NCBI GenBank assembly: GCA_000727475.1
Contig: KL647297.1
Coordinates: 650,421-714,420 of the forward strand
Reading direction: 5' to 3'
Length of the DNA: 64,000 nucleotides
Source of the DNA: Sarcocystis neurona
Lineage: Eukaryota; Apicomplexa; Conoidasida; Eucoccidiorida; Sarcocystidae
Shown: in pieces, positions 44,501 to 55,800 of the stretch
Layout of the letters: each line of letters opens with the position of its first letter
Numbering within the stretch: position 1 is the stretch's first letter
Position numbers and translations under genes: made by a program
Notes under the pieces: generated by a model
What the model was told of the DNA's origin: nothing
Seen by the model: only the letters and a program-made list of their open reading frames with translations
Databases searched by the model: none

Positions 44501-47500
44501 TTTGTACCCTGTGCAAACACGCACACATGTATACACCGGGGAGCGCCTCTCTGTGTGTGTCTATCTGCGAGCCCTTTTGCTGAGATATAAAAGCAGGTGG
44601 TGGAAATGAAGTGGGAGCGTATGTTAGGCGACACGTGTCATGTTGCCTGTACGTTCGCCGAACTGTCACGTTTTTCTGCTGTACGTCCGGCATGCCTGTC
44701 TCTGGCGGTGCCGCCTCTATATACGCGTACACACGTAGAAACAAGAACCTATGAGTAACTGTATCTACGTGTGTAACGCCTTTCCTGCAGTCGAAGTGCG
44801 AGGAGCGTGCGCGTGCCTCCGGCTGTCTTCGAATTCCTCTGTGTGTATAACCCCTGCTGAGGATATCGTCTGTCTTTAACGTGCTTCTTCCCTGGTGGGC
44901 GTTGATGGACCTGCATGTAGGGCTTTCTGGTGTGCGGGAGATGCGTTGTTCTCCATCCAGGCCCTTCACTGCGTCTGCGCCACAAGTTAGAGTGTCTAGA
45001 ACGCACAGAGTCTGCTGCTCGTGCAGGGGCCGTCGCGCAGGCGCCACCGTCGCAGCCTCCTTCGGGCAGGCTCGACGCATGCAGTACTGCACCCACTGCA
45101 ACAGTCGCATTCAAGCGGTCCTCTGTCTGCGCACGTGCCCTTCTCCGATACATATGTATGTACACGCGTGCATGCGTATGATCAGGACAAATATTGTCTG
45201 CGCCTATGTGCGACGTCCCCTCAGGTGGGCAATGGGCGGTGACACGGCGAGATGAGTCAACCTCACTCTCCGGACGTAACGGCGCTGCAGTGTCTTCGTT
45301 TCTCTGCATTGCGATGATGAGGCGTATGGGGCAGAAACTGCGACCGCGTGCTTTCGTCTGCAAAATTTATTTTTTCGTCCGTGCACGCCTCCACATATGC
45401 GTGGAGAGGGAGGCTATCGCCTGCCCAGTCTCTATGCGTATGTGTGGGTGTATTCCCTCTCCTGGAGCGAGACGGTAAAAAACTGCAGGTGCTTCTCCCC
45501 ATGCAGACTTTCTGCGTACATTGACGCTCATTCTCCGAGGAAGACACCGTGTCCTCCTTTCTGGCTTATTTCTCCTATTCCGCCGTCAGACTTTTCCCTG
45601 CTCTACCGCCGTGTCACTTGCCCCTCGTCTTCCGGCCTCTGAGTGCTTCTTCCTTTCCCTACTGCTGCTGCTGCTGTAGGTGCGGAGACTGCAGACGGGA
45701 GTCTTCCGCGTCAACTGTATCGACTGCCTCGACAGAACGAATGTTGTGGAAAGTCTTTTCGCCAAGCACGTCCTGTCGCGCATTCTCGTCTCTCGCTGTA
45801 TTAAAGCTGCCTTCTTCCCGCTTCTCTTTCTCCAGGTAATTTACCGGCACCACCCGCAACAGCGTCAACGTGTGTCAACCATCAACTGTGTCCTGAGTAG
45901 GTCATTGTTCACATACCGTATAGAAATACATATTCATTTAGACTTCAAAGAGGTTTCTGTACACCTGTCACATGTGTAGATACATATGTCTAGTAGTAAA
46001 GACAACATATGTACTGCTTCGTGCCGACATTTTCCTGATACACTGGCCTCCCGTGCCTCTTCTTCTCCTTCCGAGTGCTGCTGCTGCTGCGATTTGCTGC
46101 AGCGCTGGCGCAGCTGCCGTGGGGGACACTGTAGAAGTCCGTTGTCCATTTCTCGGCGCCTCTTTCTGAGTGTACTGGTTGTTGCTGTTATAGGGTGCCG
46201 AGGGCCTGCTGCCGCGTTTCCTCGGTGCGTCTCTGCCGCCCTGCTGTGTCTCCGCGTGTCCCAGGCTCGTGGTGCGTCTCCTGGGTGCTTGAAGCTGTTG
46301 CCGCTCTTCGTCACGCGGTGCCTCTAGTGGAAATGCCACTGCTGCTGCTTTGGGGGCATGCTCCAGCTCGGATGCTCTGCTGCTGTCTCAAGGGACCTGC
46401 CGCCTGCTGCTGCCGCGTGCTACTTCCCCTATGCAACTGCTGTCTGCTATTGCTTTGCGGTCTCGTGCTGCTGCAACTCTTCGTCTTCGAAAGCGTGTTG
46501 CTGCTGTTGCGGTGCCTGCGGCGCTTCACCGGCGTGGGTTTTCCTGCTTCTTTCCTGGTGACTCCTTTCCTTGTTCGTTGTCCTCCCGCAACTCTCCGTC
46601 CTGCTTCACTAAAGAGCCTCTAGGGATTGCTGTGTGCTGCATTGCTTGTGAAGCGTCTTCTGAACCACTGCTGCCCTCCGCGAAGCGTCTGCTGTACGCG
46701 TTTTGCACTTCTCTACAGGCGCGTTGATTCTGGCCTTCTCCTCTTTCTTCGCCTTTTCAGATGTTCTCGTCTACTTTGTCGTCTTCGTCAAACGTGCCGT
46801 TTTCGTTTTCCGCAGCCTCCTCTCGCGCAGAGGTTTATCTGTGTCTTGTACGTGTGCGTGTGGCACTTACAGCAGAAGGCGCATGCGCTCCTTTGGGAGG
46901 ATCGCGTTTCTTGTATATTTGTATATGTGTATTCATGAACACCTTGCCCTCAGTGAAGCAACTGCCTCTTGCATGTATTTCGGCGCACACACAGAAGGAG
47001 GAATCTTATATTAGGCTTGCGTAAATGCACCACGTCTAGGCGTCGGACTCCCGTATTTGTTCTGGCAGAAGCAAGCACAGCAACTGCATGCACTGCAGCG
47101 TAGGCTTCTACCGGCGCGGTGTGTGGGCGACCGAGACTCTGTGCGCCCGCAACTACTCCACTCTCAAACGCGTCTGCGTCTGCCGGCAGCGCAGGGTGGT
47201 TCACCACCCATGACAGACTACCGGAGGAGTGGTGCACATATACCTATATATATATATATACGCCATCTGGAACGTAGGGCAGCAGATATATTGTCGCGGG
47301 TGTGGCGTAGACTCCCCGTCCTCGTCGAGCTCCGAAGGCAGCAGCTCCTGCACGCGTATGTATCAAGTGAAGTTTTTACGTAGTTGGGAGAGAACAGCAG
47401 CTGCATGCCGCGCGTGTCGACGTGTTTATACACACGCGCGGTCTGACAGGAACCATTGCTTTTTATGCCTATATAGACGTGCATGTGGCGTTAACGACCG

Positions 47501-50500
47501 GGTGTATTGCGTCGGTGACCGCATCATCTCGCTAGCGATCACAGCCTCTAATCATCCGTCGCGAGCGAGGTGGGCACGCTATCTCTCTATGTAACTCTCT
47601 TGATACATATGTATATATATATATATATGTACGCGTGTATGTAATACTCCTGAATGTGTGTATTATCTATATGCATATATGTGTATTTACACCTGTTTAA
47701 TAGTCGCTTTCTATGACAACTCCTTGCCCGCGCCGAGAGACACGTGAGTGGCCTGCCCCAAGAGCAAGGCACGTACAGGCCCTGATGCGTGCGCACTAGC
47801 CGCGACGCGCCATGCACCGAGACTGAGACCTGCAGAGGCGTTGGCGTGTGTGCAGCAGTAATATCGACGCGTGCATGCGCTGGGGTGATTCACTCGCACA
47901 AAGACTGCTTTACCCAGCAGCGTGCGCATGTGCAGCGAGTCAACGCATCTACGATGATTCTCCGAGCATTTAGAAAGTTTCCTCACTTTGTTTTGTCTTC
48001 CTGAGGTGCACAGACTTTGCGCACTTCTTGGGTGCCCAGGCTCCTGCGTTGCAGGTATCTTCCTGCCTTCGCGCGCCCTCGGTGCAGACGCGAAGCAATA
48101 TGTCGTGCACACAGGTGTGTGTGTGTGTGTGTGTGTGTTTGCCGCTGCCAAACAGGAGGAGGAGGAGCAGCAGCAGCTGAAGAAGAAGAAGCAGCGGGAG
48201 GGGGAGGCGCTGCAGCAGGTGGAGCAGAAGCAGCAGTGCTTGTTGACTGGTGAGCGTGCGCTCTCCCCCCCCTTGTATTCTAGTAACGCGTCGACCCCGG
48301 TGGGTCGTCCCAGAGTGCTGCTGGGAAGTTCTATGGAAGACGAAAGGCTGCCGCACACGCGGCAGCAGAAACAGGAGCAGCTGGAAAAAGACTGTGCTGG
48401 CTTTTCCTCTGCAGCCGGTCGGCCCCTACCTGCTGCCGACGCTGCTTCTGCTCGTATTCTCCATGCAGCTGTACCGGGGGGTGGTGCTGCCGTTGCTGCC
48501 GGCGGTGCGGCTGCTGGGCGTGCTGCTGCTTCCGCCGTGTCAGCTGTCGCGGCTGCTGTAGGCTCTTCCCCCCTCCACGCCCTGGGTCCGCTGCCCTGCA
48601 CTCCTCCAGAAGGAGAGGCCATGTTTCGCAATATTTGGACAGACAATGCCGATGCGATATCTCTCCTCTATTCGGGTAGGACAACTTTTTCGCTTTGCTG
48701 AGGAACAGAAAATTCTGTTATGTCGCCTATGTGGCGCTGTCTTTTCCTCGCGGAATTCGCCTCCTCCTCCGTGTATCCCACGTCTGCGGATATCTGCGTC
48801 TCTTTCCACGTACGCGTGGAAATGCACTCACGTGTGTGTACAGAGCTGTACATGTGTGAGACAGACATCTGCGTCTTCTGGGCGGGTCAGCGGTTTTTAT
48901 CTGATCTAGCGAAAATTTGGTACACGTGATACCATCGCTCTGTTCTCTTGGTGCAGACGTACGGTGACGTGTGCTTGTCTGCGTACGTACACAGGCAGAC
49001 ACATATATTCGTAAAAGTCCATATATACATATGTAGCGTGCGCTCCGCCGTTCCGTTACTCAGACGAAACGGTATCTGTTTAGCAGTAGCGATATCCGCT
49101 TCTTCATCATATGCGTGCGTGACTTCTTCGCTCTAGGCTGGGTTCGTTGTTTGTAACGGACGCAGGCGCTCACGTCTTCCACACGTAGATTGTATAACTA
49201 AAGAAATTCAAAATTCACAATTACACAGCTGTCTCTCTCTCTTTGTGTTCACATATAAATATGTAAATGGCTACTTGTGTAGAAACGCACCGGGGCATGC
49301 GGCAGGTGCATGTCTTCGAGGTCGACACGGTTCCAGAGGTGGCGTAGTGTAGTGCCTCCTACAGAAGGGGCGCCGTGTTTGTCCCTCGCTCAGGCATGTT
49401 GCGACTGAGGCTGCAGGTTTGTTTACATGCGGCCGTCCAGCTAGTCGAGCGAAACACAACTGAGCTCCAGCTGTTGAACGTGGATCGAGTCGTTGACTAG
49501 GACGACACATCTGCTGCGGCTCTGTCTGCTGTTCCTTCTGGTTAGCGCGTACGGTGTAAACATTTGTTCACGCATAGATCCGCATGTGTCTATATGTGTG
49601 CGTGTATGTATATGTTTATTTGGGTATATACATATGTATACATATGTATACATACGTATGTACACACACGCGTCAAGAATGATAAATGTGCGATCCCTGT
49701 GCTGTACACGTTAGACGGAGACCCGCCCTCTGTGCGTTTTTGTACACATTTGATGTTACGAAAGTGTTGCCAAACGGACGTGGACGCCGTCTGTACACCT
49801 TGGTCTGTACACTAGATAAAGCGTACGTACGAGGGCCCTAATATTTTGAAACGGCTTCGCAGGCACAAGAGCGCTGAAGACTGACTTCACCCGCACGGGA
49901 GTCCGCAGCACACGCGGCGTCTTGAACGACGTGTGGAATTCTATCAACCGGTAAATAGCTGTTTCTGCTGTAGCTTCTACGAGGTTGCACACGTTGGTGC
50001 TGCAACAGCGGTACTTTTCGGAATGCAGACAGGCAGCTCCTTTGCGTGTGAATACAAACCCATACACTAGACGGCGCTAGTCTGCCCTGCATAATGCAGC
50101 GGCGACAGCTGCGGTAGCGGAGTTGATGCTCCAGCTGTAAGTATCTGTACCTGTGAAGGCTCTACCAGCAGCAATCGGTTCAACTTGTATGTGTCTTGCT
50201 GAGCCCAGTGCGTCAGTCAATCGTTCGGCTGTTTCAGCCTCTCTAGTAGGCCTACCTACTCCTGCTGTTCAGCTCTGTAGCAGCAAGCCTGTACCTATCC
50301 TGTGCTGCCTCTGCTGCTGTTTTTCTAGCTGGTCCACTTTATTCGACCGTGTGTCCCCTTCGTGTGACGCTGCTGCAGCCACCGCGGCAACTTGCGGTTG
50401 CTGCTATTGCGGCTTACCCAAAAGTGCCGCTGCTGCTCGTCCTCGTATTATTGCTGCCGCGTTTGTCACTCTCGAGTACTGGTGCACTTGGTGCTGCTCC

Positions 50501-51364
50501 ACGTTTGCATGGGTGAATGCAGTTGCCGTTTTGTTTGCGGTTCACTGACAACTCAGGTACTTTTTGAACAACTTCTTTGACGGCTACAAGCAGGACTACT
50601 TGACGTTCTTCTTTTCAGAAGCAGCCCCGTGTTTCCCGGCACCTCTGTTACTATCTCGAGCAGCACCGGAGGCAGTAGCATCAGGCTTGTTTTTACCTTT
50701 CTCTCGATTCTCACTATCACAACGACGTAAAGGGGGGGATGCGCCCAGCCCCTTCAGTGCAGGGCTACGCCGGGTGCTTATAGAAGGTATTCTGTTGCTT
50801 GTACTAGTTGCGTGCGCTTTGCCTATAGCTCCGCTGCTGCTACGGGCAGGCTACACGGCCGGCTATACGGTAACCGCGTCAGGACTGAGTTTGTTCTTCC
50901 TGCCATTAATGCACATCTCTCAACCATTCCTGCTAGCGCAAGATGTCATTTCTCCCTTCGCAATCTTCTCATTCCACAAGAGTGGCACTAGCGATGGCGG
51001 CAGTAGTAGCCACACAGGGTGGCTCACACCCTTTGAAATAATAAAAGTTTTAGGAGGAATGCTTTTCGTCATATGCTTTGCGATTATTTGTCTAGCAATT
51101 TACGTGTTTCTGCGTGCGGCTGCCGTCGTGTCGTTGCCACAGCTCGTGCTGCTCACACCTCCGACGCCAGCAGAAGAGCTCGCTGCGTTTACTCGCCAGG
51201 CACTCCTGTCGAAAGCAGCTGAGAGTGCGGAAAGCTCTCCCCAAGGGACAGAAATGAGGTCGATTTTAGGAAGAGACGAAGAGAGGGAAAGAGAACTTAG
51301 AAGAACCGCTCAACGGCAAGACCCCAGTGAACGGGCACAGATGCGTCAAATAGATCGAATGTGA
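35514..51364 (+). CDS. SAC1: SAC1-family phosphoinositide phosphatase, 12 exons, about 1,538 aa
   Basis: Exons: 35,514-37,327; 38,317-38,438; 39,344-39,842; 40,291-40,371; 41,170-41,224; 42,535-42,669; 42,964-43,007; 43,724-44,018; 45,680-45,835; 48,156-48,675; 49,863-49,950; 50,557-51,364. All junctions are GT...AG and phases agree throughout. Sac motifs appear in the family order: YGVFGVTQLFNSVYLI (about residue 222), CVISRRDVSRTGARFHSRG, NMVETEQ, FVQLRGSIPLLWQQTP, YGNVTAVNLVNKTGSEG, FDFHRQC, the catalytic VNCIDCLDRTN (Cys about 1028, Arg about 1034; CX5R), WTDNADAISLLYSGTRALKT, and YFLNNFFDGYKQDYL. Hydrophobic C-terminal segments near residues 1347-1370 and 1425-1460 match the ER/Golgi membrane anchor of SAC1. 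The expected activity is removal of phosphate from phosphatidylinositol 4-phosphate (family knowledge). Ala/Gln/Ser inserts, mostly in exons 1, 3, 8 and 10, make it more than twice the usual length. Exons 7 and 10 have the least certain borders. Confidence 0.88.
41263..41442. repeat. 12 x 15-bp repeat array in an intron of the phosphatase gene
   Basis: Twelve head-to-tail copies of CTGCTGCCGCTGTCG, with a C/T alternation in many units that gives a 30-bp higher-order period. It lies in the intron after the fifth coding exon (41,170-41,224). It contains no stop codon in any of the three plus-strand frames and is largely open on the minus strand too, producing spurious Leu-Pro-Leu-Ser, Cys-Arg and Ala-rich frames. 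Confidence 0.92.
48115..48138. repeat. (GT)n tract just before a splice acceptor
   Basis: About twelve GT units end roughly 17 bases before the acceptor CCAAACAG of the tenth exon of the phosphatase gene. It replaces the expected pyrimidine-rich tract and is a plausible length-variable element affecting splicing (inference). Confidence 0.75.
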
Positions 51365-51496
51365 AAGGAAGAGAGGACACAGGACGACAACAGACGCAGA
51401 AAGCGGTGTATAACTGAGCTCGAAAGATAAAATGGAGTGCAGTATCACATGAGCGACATAACCCCGGATAACGACCTGTGCTACTTACACCAGTAG

Positions 51497-51875
51497 GAAG
51501 AAAAGCGAATACACGGAAAAGCCAGCGAACCTGCTCAACGGCAGGGATCCACAGAAGTACGAACGCAGTATATGTTTGCTGCAGCTAGCCTGGTCACAGA
51601 CCGCAGTGATATTGTACATGTGTTGAGGTAAGTTGGTAGTGTGTACATACATATATATGTGTACATATTCGAGCATCTTACATATTACATTCCTGGACAG
51701 GGACATCCGTAAAGAGATGATCAGGAGAGAGAACGTAATAAAGAGTGTGAGTGTGCAGCGCAACACTTACCCACTTCGAAGAATCAACCCGCTGGTACAC
51801 GAACAGGTATTTCTTGGTGCACGTAAAAAAGGTCTAATGTATGCGATGAGGGTGTTTCTCAAAAAGAGAGGCTGA
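51497..51875 (+). CDS. Small two-exon protein, unrecognised
   Basis: Exon 51,497-51,627 ends at a consensus donor, GTAAGT. After a 73-base intron ending GGACAG, exon 51,701-51,875 continues to TGA. The phase-2 junction restores an Arg codon in a continuous helical segment, IVHVLR|DIRKEMIRREN. If translation starts at the ATG at 51,572 the product has about 76 residues (MFAAASLVTDRSD...). An upstream ATG at 51,449 is in frame but interrupted by a TAG at 51,494-51,496. The C-terminus is strongly basic (ARKKGLMYAMRVFLKKRG). No membrane segment or family was recognised. The gene lies about 100-200 bases downstream of the phosphatase stop codon, on the same strand. Confidence 0.5.
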
Positions 51876-52732
51876 TTTAGCGATACACAGTTGTGCCTCC
51901 TTCGTATGTTGGAAGGACTCCATTGGCTCCGTCAAGAGTGAAGGGGCACTTTTTTAATCCGGATCAACAGCGCTTCGTGTATCAGAAGTTGGGCTTTTTA
52001 GCTGATTTGTTGCGTTCACGATAGGGGCCCTATCGACGGATGCAGAGAGTGCGCCCCCAGATGCGCAGATTATCGGATGTCCACTCACTCTCCATAAACA
52101 TTATGTGTATATATATATGGTGACCCTGTACACCACACTCTTTGTGAGTGGTGCGGGTGCGTTATTGTACAACCAGGGAAGCCATCTAGTATCCTTTAGT
52201 CAGCAGAGGGTGATGCCAGACATGCATGTCTGCAGGCTATAAGCAGACCCTTTTATAGTGTCTGTTCGTGCAAATGTGCGCGTTCGTCAGCACCTGCCGA
52301 ACCCGACTGCATCATCCATTCGAAGATGGGAATCGAAAGCAATGATGTGCCGGCGTTGATTTACAATTCAGCACAGAACGTAGCCGCCCTTTATCGCATA
52401 CACACGAGGAAGCATTTGAGTATTGCTGCTGTGTACGTAAGACCAAGGAGAAACTGGCCGTACACGTCTGGGATGCACTGTGATGCGACGCGTGTGATGC
52501 CTTGCGTGCAAAGTAAGTCATTTACTGCGGAATGCGGGTAAGGATATTAGAACTCTGTGGTTCACAGATGCGTGCGCCCTCCTAAACGGCACTGAGGTAC
52601 CACTTTAAGCTACTCCTGCTGCCGCCAGGGCAGCTCGGGCACGCGTAATTCGCGGTTGTTTTGCGTTGTCGGTCGGAGAGCATGCAAAGGCTCTTGTGGC
52701 GTGATGCTGTCGCTGACAGGCGGCAGCCTGTG
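51876..52732. other. Intergenic between convergent genes
   Basis: This region separates the plus-strand small gene from the 3' end of the minus-strand MED6 gene. One 71-codon ATG frame (52,326-52,541, plus) has no motif and is not called. A short TA-rich stretch is present near 52,108-52,120. Confidence 0.4.
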
Positions 52733-54849
52733 CTATGCTTCGGCCGATACTTTGGCCGCATGCTGCGCTAGCCGCTGTGCCTGCTGCTGTTCATCCGTTT
52801 GCAGAGCCTGCAAAATGCGCAGCTGTTGTGAAACGGACACTCGCTTGAGTTGCTCGCTTTTGTGCTGTCTGTGCAGCACTAGTTTCTTGTTTACAGCAGC
52901 AGCCAGGGCCACCTCAAGCTCTCGTGCAGCTTTCCATTGCTCTTCATTTCGTTTTCGCTTTTCCTGAAGAAAGCGCCGGCACACAGTAACTGCGGATAGG
53001 TAAAGCATGCAAATGAGTGAACTTGTGTAGACACTTGTGTATGGATAGTTCACGCACTCGAGCAAAGGTTTACTAGAACGCACGATGAGGAGTCTATCAT
53101 TAAAGCAGCACACAGGAAAAGCAACACGTAAGGTTTCTGGAGTGCTCTAAGCATTTCAACGGCTCCCGCCCGTGTGCACACGCAGTTACTGCCTTTTCAT
53201 GTTCGCGTGCGCGTATTACTGAGGAGGAGGTACACAGCCACACGACGTTGAATTCGAAAGGTGTTGCCGTACGCTGTTACTGTTTATATTCTCTCTCTCA
53301 ATACGGAAGAAAGTGTACGAAACGTTATTATCTATGACTGCGATTAATCTAAAGTAATTCGGGAGCTGCCAGTCTGCTCTGTAACGGGCAACGGCAGTGA
53401 ACCACAGCCGCACCAAGTGTAGCCTTGTATGTTTGTAGCAGCAGTCCCACAGATACATATGCATATGCACACGTTGGAATATTCCTGAGCGGTGACAGGA
53501 GATGTGGTAGTATACAAGAACTTGATACGATGCAACTTCATGTGTACCCCATCTCAAGGGTGGGGAGGTCCTTGTTTACATACCACGAGATTCTGTATCT
53601 CCAGTGCAAGGCGCTTCTGCTCCGCGGCAAGAACACGAGAGGCGACTTCGCAGTGCGTTTTTTTGAATACTTCTTTAACCAAGCATCCATCATCTTCCAC
53701 CCAGTCCGTCGGTCGTCGCATCCACGTTGGAATGTTTCCACCGGTGCTCTGTTTGGTAGGAGGCAGAGATCCTACGTCGTCAACATCAGCTGACCGCGCA
53801 GCAGAAAAGTTACCGGTAATGTGAGAGAGCGGCTCCCCAGCACAGCTGCGGGTGGAACTTCCACCCTGGCGCTGCCCCGCCCCTGCAAGGCCACAACTCT
53901 CTGAAATTACGTTTTCTGGCGCAACGGTGGCTGGTGCGTGGACTGACCTAGGCTTAGTGGGAGACCGAACGATTTTCTTGCCTTCCTCATTTTCCTGCGG
54001 AAGCCGTGCCCACCATACATAGCCTTCATTTAGATCCCAGCGAACGAGGCCGAGCTGCAGCAGATCGAAGCAACGCTCCAGATGATGCATAGCACTCGCC
54101 ATTTTTTGTTGCAGCACGTCCATCAGCGGAGCCATTCTGTAAATTTTCCCTCCGATGATCGCATAGACACGCAGCGGCAGCGTGAGCATGGCCCCATGCC
54201 GAGCCGGCTCTCGCCGGAAGAGCGTGATGTGAAAAATTGCATTTGCGTTGAAGTAGTTACACCGTGCGACAAAATCTGCCGGGGATTCTCTATTCCCTTC
54301 TTGCGTCGGGATGTTTAGCATCGCCGATGACGAAGGCGGCCCTTCTTTCTCTTCCTTTTCGCTGCCACCCCCTCTACTCTTCTCCTCTTTCCTTACGGCC
54401 TCCCGCTTTTCAAGTTTTCTTTCCTGCGCACTTAAAACGCCGTGCGGCGCCTGTTTACGTAGATCGGAAAGATTGGAGTATGTAATACTAAAGAGAAGAC
54501 CCTGTTGTTGCGAAATGTCGAAACCTTGCGTATTCGTGTGCTCGCCACGCCGCATCCGCTCATTTAGCGTTTCCTGCTGACCGTGAGAGAAACTGTCTCG
54601 TTGCGCGTAAAAAGGCGAAAGGTAAAAATACTCCAACGCAGCAGCGTCGCTGTCTAGGCAGTGTGAGCACAACCATCGCCAATCTACAAATTCGATTGCG
54701 CACTCACGATGTAAAAGCGGGAGCGTATACGGCGGAAACGGAGTATCTTCGAGGCCCACTCGCCCGTCACTCCCTCCTCGTCTCACGTACGAGGAAGTGG
54801 GCATGCCAGAGATTCCCGCCGAAGAAAAAGAAGTGGAAGATTCTCTCAT
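52733..54849 (-). CDS. MED6: Mediator complex subunit 6, two exons, about 498 aa
   Basis: Exon 1 runs from the ATG at 54,849 to 53,584 (422 codons, donor GTATGT). Exon 2 runs from 52,963 (acceptor TTTCTTCAG) to TAG at 52,733. The phases match. MED6 is part of the Mediator head that couples transcription factors to RNA polymerase II in the nucleus. Family hallmarks are visible: FVDWRWLCSHCLDSDAAALE then YFYLSPFYAQRDS at the N-terminus; after an insert, IFHITLFRREPARHG, LRVYAIIGGKIYRMAPLMDV, and a helix ending in GYVWW. The insert between the two halves (about 80 residues, Glu/Lys/Ser-rich) and a long C-terminal extension double the usual length of about 250. Exon 2 encodes a Gln/Ala/Arg-rich likely coiled coil. 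The first in-frame ATG was chosen; the frame above it has no upstream ATG. Confidence 0.85.
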
Positions 54850-55560
54850 TGTGACGCAGGACACGTACACGTTTGGAGGTCACGCGCATGCTAAAGCAAC
54901 ATTCTGGATTTAGTGCACCGAATTTCTGCACTGCTGGTGTTCCTAGTACACGGCACGATCCCCGGTTCACACGGCCCAACTTCACGCATAAATTCTAATG
55001 TAACACATGGTTTGAGATCAGCGAACGTATCACTTTTGAATTGATCGCGCATTTTCACAAGAGTCAGTCAATTATGGCTGTGAAATGAATCCCTCACCGT
55101 CTCGAATCTTTGCGGGGCACTCAGCAACGTTGCAACGTAGACAGTTCGTGAAACCAGTAAGAGTCGTCCCACTTCGCAGAGAAGTTGGTCAGCCGAAACG
55201 CGGGCTCCGCGCCGCGCATCGCATATAAATCCAACGTACACCGGCGCAGGCGTACATGTCGTAACATTCTCTTACATGCACAGGAACCTTGTGAGCTCTG
55301 CCTGCGACCGAACTAAAAATAAAAGCAATAGGAATACCTGAAGAAGATCCACCTTGCAAATGGTACGCGCAACGACGCTTCGTCAGTCACAGGTAAAAGA
55401 GGCACAGTAGTTTGGCGGTCCCGTTACTGGCGGAGAGCTAACAAACGAGAGAGCAAACAACGGTGAAGACAAGAGATCGAAGTGGACCGTGTACCACCCT
55501 CTAGCACAGAATAACGAGTGTGAAGCAAAGTATCATAGTACGCAACGGTGAACGAAGCAG
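54850..55560. other. Upstream region of MED6, no gene
   Basis: This contains the presumed MED6 promoter. There are no long frames, repeats or RNA gene features. AT content is slightly raised. Confidence 0.4.
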
Positions 55561-55800
55561 TCAACCAAAGAGACAACCCATCGTAAAAAACATTACAGCC
55601 GTTCCACAGATTGAAAGGGTTCCTCGTAGAGGGAGAATGCGATGCTCCACATCAGCTGGAATGAGAGGCGTTCCCTTACGTAGGAAAAAGTAAGATCCGC
55701 TGGTGCTGTGATGCGCTGGATTCTGTGACAAAGCACTGTTGAGATAGCTACCGGAAACAGGGTGCTTTTCCTCTCCCGTGAAATACTGTCTAGTGTTCAT
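55561..55800 (-). CDS. Small membrane protein, 79 aa (hypothetical)
   Basis: A complete frame, ATG at 55,800 to TGA at 55,561, starts MNTRQYFTGEEKHPVSG. It continues with a hydrophilic Ser/Asn-rich part and SYFFLRKGTPLIPADVEHR, and ends in a single hydrophobic segment (TLSICGTAVMFFTMGCLFG) at the extreme C-terminus. That layout is typical of tail-anchored proteins or small subunits of organelle membrane complexes. The start context (CACAAATGAAC) is acceptable. No family was recognised. Composition is well balanced and the terminal helix is complete, which is why it is preferred over other short frames nearby. Confidence 0.45.
   Translation of the reverse strand: MNTRQYFTGEEKHPVSGSYLNSALSQNPAHHSTSGSYFFLRKGTPLIPADVEHRILPLRGTLSICGTAVMFFTMGCLFG

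Larger units (their letters stand above)
26700..50550. other. Triplet-repeat-rich segment (CAG/CTG islands)
   Basis: Through this segment CAG, GCA, GCT and CTG triplet blocks recur every few hundred bases in exons, introns and intergenic DNA, while they are almost absent from 1-7.6 kb, 20-26 kb and 51-60 kb. In exons they become Ala, Gln or Ser tracts. The pattern matches the repeat-rich versus repeat-poor segmentation known from Eimeria chromosomes. The edges given are approximate. A second such segment appears to begin near 61 kb. Confidence 0.7.
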
